Source: Kalmusia sp. IMI 367209
Taxonomy: Eukaryota; Ascomycota; Dothideomycetes; Pleosporales; Didymosphaeriaceae
NCBI GenBank assembly: GCA_027946365.1
Contig: JAPEUQ010000001.1
Coordinates: 3,720,001 to 3,784,000, forward strand
Length of the DNA: 64,000 nt
Direction of reading: 5' to 3'
Positions 1-9,714 of the stretch are shown here, one piece after another (the first letter of the stretch is position 1; every line of letters begins with the position of its first letter). Below the pieces are notes generated by a model that ran no database searches, was not told where the DNA came from, and saw nothing but the letters and a program-made list of their open reading frames with translations. A program made the translations under genes and the position numbers.

Positions 1-702
1 AATGCTGGTTGGCATGCTGGGTCTGCCACGCCGACCTCGGGATCTCTTATGACTCGAGTCATCGCCGTTGGCTTTGGGCAAGGGGCGTGATCGAGTTTCA
101 CGGAGGCGGAAGAACGTCGGCTGCTGATTCGCGTTGCTACGTTGATCAGGATAAGGATACCGGGGGAGCTCAGGACGATGAGCCGGGAGGCTGTGGATGA
201 TGCGTCCAGCGTCGCTGTCGCTTAATGAATGGCGGTGGGACGGGAGACGTATTCGAGCGAAGTTCTGCAACGAGGTGCGTCCCACACTCGTGTCTGGATG
301 TGTAAGATCATATGCGGTCGATCTCGCTGCCATGGAATGCTTGCTGTGCTTCCGGTACAAAGCTTCTCGTCGTCGGAGTGGATATGAATGCGTTTCCACC
401 TCGTCCGGGCTGGAGTACGCCTCACTTTGAAGCTCGTAATTATACTCGCCGTAGTCCATTTCAGGCGTCGCAACAGTCTCGACAAAGTCTGGCGTCGAAG
501 TCCTGGTCCCAGCCCTCGTATTTGTTGGCGCAATCGTCCCATCTTGAAAGTCAAGCACCAAGTCACCCGAAGCCGTGAATTTTAGCTGATGATCGTCCTC
601 GTAGAGATGCGTAGACTCTCCATAAAAGTCATCATCACGCTTGATAGTAGGGAAGAAGACGTCGCTACCCGTGTCGCTGAAAGGGGTGCTGGACCGAGAC
701 AT
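1..702 (-). CDS. AT-hook-like protein, N-terminal part (cut by window edge)
   Basis: An uninterrupted reading frame starts at an ATG at 702 and runs off the left edge: 234 codons, no stop and no obvious intron. I do not recognise the family. The visible part is hydrophilic and rich in S, D, E, R and Y, with no membrane segment or signal peptide. It ends in a basic stretch containing RGRRGRP (about residues 222-228), which has the Gly-Arg-Pro core of an AT-hook, a minor-groove DNA-binding motif. This suggests a nuclear, chromatin-associated protein, but the C-terminal part needed for a family call lies outside the window. Splicing beyond the edge is unknown. It is transcribed leftward, in the same direction as the cyclin gene to its right. 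Confidence 0.6.
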   Translation of the reverse strand, partial: MSRSSTPFSDTGSDVFFPTIKRDDDFYGESTHLYEDDHQLKFTASGDLVLDFQDGTIAPTNTRAGTRTSTPDFVETVATPEMDYGEYNYELQSEAYSSPDEVETHSYPLRRREALYRKHSKHSMAARSTAYDLTHPDTSVGRTSLQNFARIRLPSHRHSLSDSDAGRIIHSLPAHRPELPRYPYPDQRSNANQQPTFFRLRETRSRPLPKANGDDSSHKRSRGRRGRPSMPTSI

Positions 703-1845
703 TCTCGGAACTAACCTAGCTCTCACCCTTGCCGCGATTGGAAAGCTAGAATCGAAATGCTCGAATGAGGAAGGATGTTACGAATGAGTGTGTGATCTGA
801 TCCGATCAGGAAACTGAGGGTCACACAGAAGAAAGGTGAAGGGCGCGTGATGCTCCAGATATAGGCAGATTTGATTTGCGGGCTGAGACATGTCTGCGTT
901 GTGCGCGCCTGTGGCGCTGGGTCGGTGAAGTTAGGACGGACGCTAAACGAGGTACAAACTGTGAGGAGTGGTGGTAAGCCTATCATATTCTTAGCTTGGG
1001 GTTGTCGCAGTGATCCATGTTGTTGTCATCTTTGTGAAAAGGTGTGCATTCTAGGCTAGGCTACATGGTTGTCGGCAAGTTTGAAGCCATGTCTAAGATT
1101 GGCTTGACGCGGCACAGAGGACGCAAGCGAACTAGGAACAACGTACTCATCGATGGTGATCATCTCTGGGGGCCAGTCACGAAATTGTAATGCAAGATAA
1201 TTGAGCAGCATCCGCACTTTTTTCTTTCACTATGTGTGAGGGATTTTCCTCCGGATGCCCCTAAACGCAACGTGACATCCACGCATATGCTCTATAATCC
1301 GGCTCGCACCTCAGACCGAAAAAAAGACAAGAGACCAGAAGCCACAGCGCACATATGGGCGCCAACAAAGAGATTAAGTATGTATTTTCATGACTTCGTC
1401 TCGTCGTGAGTACGCCATTTCCGAAATCCACCACGCCCGCAATGCAAGAAAGTACAGATGAAGGGGAAAATGTTGTTGGCAGCAATCTTCGTCTCCGCTC
1501 GCGGACCATCCTGGACGTGGCCGCGCACATGATGCCAGCTATGATATTAGAGGAAGTAGCGATTGTGGCAGCGACTAGACCGGAAACCCGTAAACGCCAT
1601 GAGCAGCCGATGAAAACGACGGAGTTGAGGACCTGACCGAATGTTCTAAGAGGCCGCCAAAACGCCGTGAGTCGTGAAACAATAAACAAGAATGAAGAAG
1701 ATGCCGGTGATTTTGTTCACGCATGTTGTGCTGGGGCATCCTCACGGAAGGTAGAAGAGGTAGGTAGGGCTGTCCTGTAGTGACAAGTCCGTGCCTAGAG
1801 CCTCATGTCAGAAAGAGCGTAACAACAGCCGCGGGGCTACTGTAT
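703..1845. other. Intergenic stretch, no supported gene
   Basis: About 1.1 kb between the 5' end of the AT-hook-like gene and the 3' end of the cyclin gene. It should hold the promoter of the former and the 3' UTR of the latter. A 142-codon minus-strand frame at 1261-1689 lacks an ATG at its start and is not annotated. Confidence 0.6.
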
Positions 1846-3942
1846 TCACTTTCGCTTCCAGGGCTGGCTATGGCCAGCAAGGCTATCCCTAGATACGAAA
1901 GGAAGTTGGAAGCCATTGGTGATTTCGGTCTGAACGAAAAGAGAGGCGCGTTTGTAACGCTTGTCCGTGTATTTCTCGTAGACGGCAGCGTGATGCTTCT
2001 GGGGATTGTCACAGCATTCGAGCATGACAGTCACCAACTGACGAAGCTGATGTAAGGTATAGCCAGAATAATGGACATGGGCTTGCGACTAAAGAAAGTT
2101 AGGTATCGATCAACCTTAGCCGAAGTGGAAGACTTACCCAATCACCCTTTTTCAGCATGAGACGGGCGAGACAGTGAGCACCAGCGGCGAGGAAGCTCGG
2201 TGTGCACCCAACAAAACGTTCATCCATGATCGTGATTTCCAAGAAGTACTTAGCCAGCGTGCGGGTCTCAACGTCGTAATCATCAGCCTTGCTGACCCTT
2301 CGAAGGAAGCTCATAGGTCCTGGCCAGCCCAGTTCAAATTGGAGCATGCTAAGCATAAAACGTTCAGCCTTGAGAACCTCGTCACCGGTATATGCCCCAT
2401 CGACCATGTACACGATCTCTTGCACGGAAGGGCAATTGATCTCTTCGTACTTCGCAGCGAGAAAGAGAGCAGTGGCTCCAACAAGTTGCAGCTTGCCTAG
2501 AGAGACGACTTTGGCAGAAAGGAAGCGGTCCACGTAGTTAACACTAAGGAACAAGGTCTCTGGGAGCAACGTGAAGCGGTTGTGAACTTGGACAAGCCAG
2601 TCCATCAGCACTGAACGCATTGACCATTGAATTTCCGCCTGCTGGTCCATGTATGAAGGGTTTGGCTTCATGCGCTCCTCCAGAGAATGCATGTATTCGA
2701 AGATCTCATCGCCATATTCAGCGACCATAGAAGTATCCCACTGTTCGTCTTCGATGTCCTCAGTAGTCTTGTTGGCTTCAACAAATTGTCTAGCGGCTTC
2801 CAACTCGCGCTTAGATTTAGTGGTGACACGGGGAGCAAGGACGAGCGTAACACCTCCAGTTGTATTGTCGGCACGAGAGTATAGAGATCTTGCCGTGGTG
2901 TAGCCGTCGGCGCTGTAGTATTCTTCATCGTCATCGTCCCAGTACTCTTCCTGGTCGCCTGCACTATGACGCTGCAGCTTAGAAAGCTCGTCGTTGCGTT
3001 CCTGCTCGAGAACACGGGCCTTCTCTTCCAACGCATCGACATATTCAAACTTCTCTTGTACTTCAACATAGGTACGTGCTTGTTGGGAGTTGTTCTCGAC
3101 CTTCGCTGTCTTGTGCACGTCAATGCTGACTTTAAGTTCTGCAGACACGCTCTCGCGCCGTTCCCGAAGCGTCGTAGTCTCATCGGATGGCAAGGACTCA
3201 GCAGTTGCCTGAGCAAGTGCCTGTTCGACGCGGTCGATAGTGTCTTGTGAAAGCTCTGCATGTTGGGCCTGCTCGGCAATGGCTTTGAGTGGTTGACGCG
3301 TCGGGACCTGTGCGGCGGTAGACTCGGGAGTAGGGTCAACGTGTGACTCTCTGAAGATAGTGGTTGCCTTCTTTAGCAAGGCCTTGCGATTGTGGGTGAT
3401 CGGATGAGCATTGTCGCCGGCGGTGTGCTTAGGCAGAGCTACAGTTGCGGAATCTGGCCCTACCACGCTGTTGACCTTTGCTGCGAGAGGACGCTGCGCT
3501 GGTCGTAGCAACGCGTTCGGCTTCATTAACTCCTTCGCGGAGACAATGGCTGGGTCTTTGAGAATGACATTCTCCTTTGTCTTGCCTACGTGCATGTCGT
3601 CTTTGGCTACTGGCCGAGTGACATTGCTGACGTCCGCAAAGACGGCACGCTTAGCTGCGGCGGCCTTCATCCCTGCTACGTTGACGAGTGTAGATAGTGC
3701 TGGGGTCGACTTGTTGCGCTGATGGATCGTCTTGCCTGTGGGAAGTTGTGGCTGCGCGTTCTCGTCGCGGATGCGAAGCGTCCGCAGAGGGCGTTGAGGC
3801 TGATAAACTTTCTGTTAGTGATAGCAAACTGCAACACTGGGCGACGATGAGGAGCGCAAACGGCGACGGCGCCGACCCGCTGGGACCGCGAAAAGATGCA
3901 AGTGAAGGGGAGTTAGGGCTGCGAAGATACCTTTGCGTCCAT
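1846..3942 (-). CDS. B-type (mitotic) cyclin
   Basis: Regulatory subunit of the mitotic cyclin-dependent kinase. It needs three exons: 3931-3942 (only MDAK), 2138-3799 and 1846-2088, giving 638 aa. Intron 1 (3800-3930) ends with CACTAAC and TTTATCAG; intron 2 (2089-2137) runs GTAAGT to TTTAG. The N-terminal half is disordered and carries a destruction box, RAVFADVSN (about residues 55-63), which marks B cyclins for APC/C-dependent degradation. The cyclin N-fold starts near residue 360, with the MRxxLxDWL signature (MRSVLMDWLVQVH) at about 398, followed by the C-fold up to the last exon. At 638 aa it is longer than many fungal B cyclins because of the long N-terminal region. Closest family role is NimE/Cdc13-like; which fungal B-cyclin paralogue it is cannot be settled here. 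The first exon of 12 nt is easily missed by gene finders. Confidence 0.95.
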
Positions 3943-5934
3943 GTCGATACTCTTGAGGCGATTGCTACCAATACTAGGCCGGTGCTGCGCGATGGTGACG
4001 GGAGGAAAGGAGCTCTGTCCGGTGAACTCAGAAAGGGGAGCGGTCGGTCGCAGCAAAAGACAATGGCCGTGGGTAAAACAATTAAGAGTCCATCTATGGG
4101 AAGTAATTCGACGACGATGAGATACACGAGATTATCTGCAGACACGACGAGGTGGGCGTGGGTGTGTACCTTTAAAGGCCAGACGGTGTTGTTTACTCGC
4201 AGTTGGGATGGAAAACAAGGGACGCGACTGGTGCTCGGGCCAACACTGCAGGGATGCGGCGCGCTAGTCTGCTTCTCGGGCAACCGACCCTTGGCTCCCG
4301 GGACTGCGTCATTCGTCGCGTCCTCCAGATCGCAAAAAGAATTGTCTTTACGGTGCGCACCGCCCTGCCGTCGAGAACAGGGCTCAATAAAATTTCCTGT
4401 TCATCTTGGTCTGCATCCACATATAATCCGATGCTTTTGAGGCAATGCGCCCGCCGCAGCGCAAAGATACGGCATTCTCGTCCAGGACGCGTCGAGAAAC
4501 ACGACTTCCCGTGCACACCACGCCTGATCACGTGGTTTGCCACCGCTCCCAACTTCACGACCCAGACGTCGCTCGGCGGTTCACATCGCGAAAAAAACAA
4601 CCTCGAAACAACTGGAGTTCCGGCCCTGTGGCCTTTGCCTGTCGTGCGCCAGCGTGGTAGCCACCTGGGCTCTTCCAGCGATGTCGACGGATTGGCGCCT
4701 CCCAACGAATCAATTAAACGCACTGCCACCCGTTTCAAACCATTTCCGCCTGCACTTGGTTTGCGCTGGGCTGCTGATACTGCCGCATGGCCTCGAGAGG
4801 CGTCACGCTGCTCTGGACAGTCTAGCTGGTGCTCGGAAGTTGGCACGCCATCCGCCGTCTGCTCGTGCCAATGGCGTCTTTGTCTTCACCGACAAGACCC
4901 GAGCCAGCTCAGTTATCATCGGCCGGCGCAATCCCCACACTACGAAGCTTCGCGCGAACAGCGGGAGCGCGAGTTCTGCCGATCCACCTCACCCCTCCCG
5001 CTTTGCCCGGCTATCTGACTGTTAAATGCCCAGATTTTAATCCTGAGCGTCCACAGTCTACACTGCGTGTGCCATGTGAGTGAGTGCGCCCGCGGCTCGC
5101 TCGTCATTATGCAGGGTCGCACTCCTGGTGCTAGCGAACCGCGGGCCAGCGCATCTATCTCGAACCCTAGACAGTAGCCATGTCGGGATTGCGATGCCCA
5201 ATTCATATTCTCTGGGGTTCGAGAGTTTGAGAGCTGGCCTGGAGACGGCGTTTGTTCGTCTGGCGTAACACGGAGTTCAACAGACGCCGCACTCCTGCTG
5301 CCAACGAATCCAACCACTAGCAAGGTGGGAGCGTTTTGAAGGCGACGCGGCGCTCCGAGCACCTAAATGAAGCACTCAACTGCCCATCAATGTGCCCTCG
5401 AGGTACTGGTGGTAGTCAAAGGCATTGCGCCGGCGAGCTCATTGGCCAAACGTGAGCGCAACGAGGCGGTTATGGGAAGATCCAATCCGTCTTGCGTATT
5501 AGTGGTCTGCCCGCTGGGGCATGCATTCGTAGCCACTCTCAGGCGCCTAACTCGCACCCCGGGGCCAGGCTTGTATCAAGCCCGGATAGCAGGTGCCAGA
5601 AGCCTTTTTGTTGTGTACATGCGTCTTGTGCCAGTCGCCGTACCATCCGAATCAAATGACTGCGGCTGCGCACGCAGGCTTCACCGTGGCCGCGCGCATG
5701 TGCACCTCGGAGCCGCTCCACGCAGCAGTTTTGCGCTGAACTATTGTGATTTCGGCTTTCTAGTGCGCATGCGACCCAGATTGTAGTAATTGCGCTCAAC
5801 GAGACTGCGTTGGCGCTCTGGGGTGGGTGCTCTAGTAGGTCGGCGCTCCGTGTGGTCTGTTCGCTTGTCGAACCCTCTCTCAACCGCATCATCCAGAGCC
5901 CTCCTCCTCTCTCCCACCTCGCTCCACTTCCACG
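3943..5934. other. Intergenic / promoter region
   Basis: About 2 kb upstream of the cyclin (-) and of the Zn2Cys6 regulator (+), so a shared divergent control region. It is GC-rich and has several overlapping long frames on both strands (for example 4203-5018 +, 4193-4846 -, 5539-6030 -). None shows family-like sequence, and they are best read as chance open frames. Confidence 0.55.
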
Positions 5935-6044
5935 GTAAGCCCTCACAGCCCATGAATGATGCACAGCGACTTCCCATCGCATGGTTTTGCTACTCAATTC
6001 ACCATCCTGTGTCTGCCCGCCTGCTAACATCTCTTGCCGGCCAG
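5935..6044 (+). other. Probable 5' UTR intron 1 of the Zn2Cys6 gene
   Basis: Donor GTAAGC at 5935, branch-point CTAAC at 6024-6028, acceptor CCAG ending at 6044; 110 nt. The spacing and motifs match the coding introns elsewhere in the window. No long frame crosses it, so it is read as part of a spliced leader. Confidence 0.6.
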
Positions 6045-6118
6045 CACTCGAGCGGCGGTCTACGGAACGAATCGATCGCTCGTCTCAAGCCTATCTGGCT
6101 CGCGCAGTATTCCTGAAT

Positions 6119-6352
6119 GTAAGTATCTCTTCTCTAGAGCTTCGCGACCGCACATAACATCCTTCGTTCCCCTGACGGCAACGGCGGCGGCGTTCGAGCG
6201 CTTCGGCGCTGCCTCTGCCTGGCTCCTTGCAACCCGAGCGGTGACGAGGACCAGAAGCAGCCACCCTGTTTTAGCCCTCCATACCGTCAACCAAGACCAC
6301 ATTACACTTCATCGCTCATAATTAATCCGGATGCTAACCAGCGCTACTCCAG
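6119..6352 (+). other. Probable 5' UTR intron 2 of the Zn2Cys6 gene
   Basis: Donor GTAAGTATC at 6119, branch-point CTAAC at 6334-6338, acceptor CTCCAG ending at 6352; 234 nt. It lies 74 nt downstream of leader intron 1 on the same strand. Confidence 0.6.
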
Positions 6353-6626
6353 ATTCCATCGTTCGGTCCCTTCCGACCGCCTTTGCTCCAGGCCTTTGCG
6401 ACACCGGCCGGGTCGGTCCAGCGCCATACCGTCGCATACCGAATCCTGTCGCACAGCGTCCGACATCATAACTACCATATCAGAGTGCCACTGTCTGCGT
6501 CGTTAGCAGAATAGCAGGCCGCTGTTGCTCAAACAATAAAGTGCTGTTCCAAGGTCTCGCAGTGGGTCTACAGCACACAAAACGGTCCAAGGCACAGCAT
6601 GAACTCCTCACGGGAGTGAACCAGCC

Positions 6627-6749
6627 ATGCTGGACATCTATCCAAGCACAGAGACGGGGTTGGCGCACGAAGCGCCTGCCGACCAAGTCGTCGCAGCCGA
6701 AGCAGGTCTCGTTCGAGTTGTTGCTGCTGCCACAGTCCCCGCAGCATAA
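6627..6749 (+). other. Upstream ORF or alternative N-terminal exon
   Basis: A 40-codon frame from ATG 6627 to TAA 6747-6749, with a coding-like composition (rich in A, V, E). It is in the same phase as the downstream start at 6825. A 7-codon uORF also precedes it near 6599. The frame could be a uORF in the leader. It could also be the true N-terminus if an intron such as 6706-6813 (GTCTCG to ACAACAG, 108 nt, phase-preserving) is removed. The sequence alone does not decide. Confidence 0.35.
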
Positions 6750-6824
6750 AGCACGTCTCCCCATGCGAGTTAACATATACCCCACGATACAACAGACTCG
6801 ATCATCACAACAGTTAAGAACTTT

Positions 6825-8558
6825 ATGCGGCTCTACGAGCGTAGGGGCGTTGTATTCGAGGATAGCCGTGGCAATACCTTGATTGCACGATATGAGAACT
6901 TCGACCACAACATGGTCGTCTATGTGCGCGTCACTGCAGAAGACCCGGACATTGAGGAATACCAATCTGTTTCTCATCATTCTATGTCACCTCGCCGCCC
7001 GAGGCTAGAGGAAGCCTTCCAGATGCTTCCTCCAAGTCTTGCTAGAGCAGTGGGACGCCAGAGCGAGTCGCCTCAGCCAGGCCGCGGCCGCCGTAGTGCT
7101 TCTGCGATCTCAAACACCAAGCGTGCTAGAGCCGTAGCGAAGAGCCGTGGTCCCAGCTCTCATGGAAGCTTCGCAGATGGCAATGGAGATGCCAACTACT
7201 ACAGCGACAGCGAAAATGGAGACGCTTCAGTTACTAGCCGCCGCTCGAGAAAGGAGCAAGTGGCTAGCGCCGAGATCAGTGTCGACAACATTGTTGAGGG
7301 TGGCCGTCGCAAGCGAGCTAAGTTCGACAGCTCTGTGAGTACACCTTATCCGAGCTGCCATCTTGGAACCCGAACTAACGTCCCGTTCCCTGGTAGGAAC
7401 TTCCCCTATTTGTTCCTCCTCAAGTACCTATGACCGCGTCTCTCTCTTCAGTCTCTCCGCAGAGACGAATCAGCGGCAACAATGCTGCATCCCCGTACTC
7501 TATGAGTAACCAGCAGACGTTCGCATACTCCTATCCTCTCCAATCGCCCCAAAGCTACGGCCAGGGTGACACCTCATATCTTCATGGGCTAGCTACGCCA
7601 TACTCTACTTCAAGCGGGCAGATGCAAGGATATCGATCGCGCACACGTGGCACGACACAAGGAGGGCCCTATAGGCAGACTGGGGCACCTGGCGGCATCT
7701 TGCCTACTCCTGATCCTACACTCGGTAGCGTTAGTGTCATCTCAGACGAAGATGTGGCTCGCCAGTTGATGCGTTTGGGTGATGCATCCAACTTCTCTAC
7801 TCATGGGCGCACATCAACCTCCACGCTCGATGACGCACTGAGTGGTAAGGCAGAGGTAGCATCCTCTAGCGAAGAGAGCGACGATGGTAGCGACGAGGAG
7901 CATGAGCTCCCGCCTCTTTCCTTCGCTGTAGCACGGAAACATGGAGCGATTGGAGAGCATGTCCGTGGGTACGAGAGCGGCGACAGTAGCTGCGAGGATT
8001 ACGACGACGACAACAGAGATGACTCCTTCAAGGGCGAGAGTGATGAGATCGTTCCCGGATGAACATCACGTCCATCATCAGTTGAACGTTGTCAAGTCCC
8101 GTTCGTCTATCTCAAGCAAATCTGGCCATCCTGGCAAGCCTCGCGCTCTCTCGAAGCCCAAGGGCAAAGTCGCAAAGCCGCCAATGTCGCCAACTTCCCT
8201 CCCATCACAGTCGCGGAAAACGTCAAGCGCTTCCATCAACGGTCAGCAACAAGTGGGCATGGATGAAGAGGATTTGTCCTCGAAGCCGCGCTGCCAGCGA
8301 TGCCGAAAGAGCAAGAAGGGCTGTGATCGCCAGCGCCCCTGCGGACGTTGCAAAGACGCCGGCATCGGCATCGAGGGCTGTATCAGCGAGGACGAGGGTA
8401 ACGGCAGGAAAGGACGGTACGGACGCCACATGGGTGTTCCCATCAAGAAGCCAATGGATCCTCCATCGTTGTACGACCACAGCTTTGCGCCCGTCGTCAC
8501 GAACAACTTCCTCGTTGATGGCAGCACAGGCGATAAGAGCAAGAAGAGGAAGCGGTAG
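6825..8558 (+). CDS. Zn2Cys6 protein with C-terminal zinc cluster (frame break near 8054)
   Basis: Nuclear DNA-binding protein. Exon 1 is 6825-7334; an intron 7335-7396 (GTGAGT to GGTAG) is followed by exon 2. The predicted protein is about 556 aa if one extra base is discounted. The N-terminal and middle parts are low-complexity, with an acidic stretch around 7870-8040. The zinc cluster sits near the C-terminus, unlike most fungal Zn2Cys6 factors: C-X2-C-X6-C-X5-C-X2-C-X8-C, beginning CQRCRKSKKGC, followed by a conserved basic tail. The frame used for the acidic region stops at 8060-8062, while the zinc cluster is in the +1 frame. Dropping one C of the CCC run at 8054-8056 joins them smoothly, and no credible intron does so. 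Alternatives are a 31-nt GT..CAG gap (8051-8081) or a 142-nt intron (7845-7986) that would delete the acidic domain. The start codon context is weak, so an upstream exon is possible. Confidence 0.8.
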
Positions 8559-9714
8559 CACCCCCCGAATCTTTTGACGTTAGGAGACCTGCCAGCGCAC
8601 ATGTTTTACTCGGTTGTCTCAGTTCTGGCTTCTCGATGTTCACCAGCCCATACGCAGCTATCTTTTCAGTGTGTCACAGGAGGAATGCTTTGGAGACGAC
8701 CTTTATGATGTTTGGATGTCTCTCTTATTTTATCTATTGTCTGGAACAAGTCTCCGCGCGATTGTCCGGTTGTCTTTACCAGAGTTTCCGAGTCGTCAAG
8801 CGCACCTAGTTTGGATAGCGCATTGGGAGGCCGTCTTCCGTTCCGCTCCTTTCTTCCTACCCCAAAAAAGTGTCTATTGGCGTTTCTTGATCTACGCGAC
8901 GCCGTGCGAAGGATATCTGTGGGAACGAGCCTTGGGGGAAACGGGAAGCTGGTTTCAAATTGTCTCTGCTGTTTGGGCTTTATGGGAGGTGATATGGGTT
9001 GGATGGCGCGTAGGCAAGATGGTATGGGGGAACACGGGGTCGGGTCGGGTCCGGGTCGGGTCATGGTTGTTTCCTTGCCGGTTGGGTTGCTTTTCTATTC
9101 ACGAATGTTTGGTACAGTAGCGATCTTTAGTTTACGATATTGAATGACTATATCTTTACGGAAGATGTCTCGGCTGGCTGGCTGGGCTGTGCTTGGGTGC
9201 TGTTGGTGGCATGTGATCAGCCTTTTTGAAAATCTCGGCGACGATGCAAAGGTGAGATAGATCGTTCGTCACTGCTCAAAGCGACGATGCGACTCCTGAC
9301 TGACGTGCATTGAGCTGGCGCTTTTAAGTCTCGAAGCAGCACCGGTGCTGTTCGCGCTCTCCCGGAGCTATTTCCGGCATTCAGGAACGCCGAGACGGTT
9401 GGGCGGGCGGGGCAAGTTGTGGCTGGCCTCAGCAGCGCTAAACCTTATTCTTGTGCGCCGTGGCTGAGCCATCGAGGATCGCAAGTCGTCGCAGGGCTTT
9501 GGATCCTGCCGTTCGTATTACAGTCCCACCGCCTGCCTGCCTGCCTGTCTGCCTGCCTGCCCTGTGCTGCGACGAGGAACCCGACCCAGGAACATGTCAG
9601 GCTGTGTTCCGAGCGAGTGGGGTCGGCTCTCTGTCCTCTTACCTTCGCTCAACACACCTCACTCTGCCTCGACACGTTAGTCCTCAACTGCTCCTAGAGA
9701 GCCAGTCGCTCGCT
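8559..9714. other. Intergenic, with short tandem repeats
   Basis: 3' UTR of the zinc-cluster gene and promoter of the transglutaminase-like gene. It contains GGGTC tandem units at about 9037-9061, a GGCTG run near 9172-9186 and a TGCC microsatellite at about 9534-9562. The open frames here are not gene-like. Confidence 0.6.
9534..9562. repeat. TGCC tetranucleotide microsatellite
   Basis: About seven TGCC units in a row, one altered to TGTC, 150 nt upstream of the transglutaminase-like start codon. It probably lies in the promoter or 5' UTR and could vary in length between strains. Confidence 0.8.

Noticed and set aside
1261..1689. 142-codon minus-strand frame with hydrophobic segments
   Set aside because: No ATG at the start of the frame, a stop just upstream, and no family-like sequence; the + strand is open too.
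4193..5025. Several long overlapping frames (up to 271 codons) on both strands
   Set aside because: GC-rich promoter region; compositions are S/R/C/W-rich and unlike real proteins.
5539..6030. 163-codon minus-strand frame
   Set aside because: Overlaps the well-formed leader intron on the other strand; no family character.
8614..9143. Frames of 130-168 codons after the zinc-cluster gene
   Set aside because: Lie in 3' UTR with GGGTC repeats; not protein-like.
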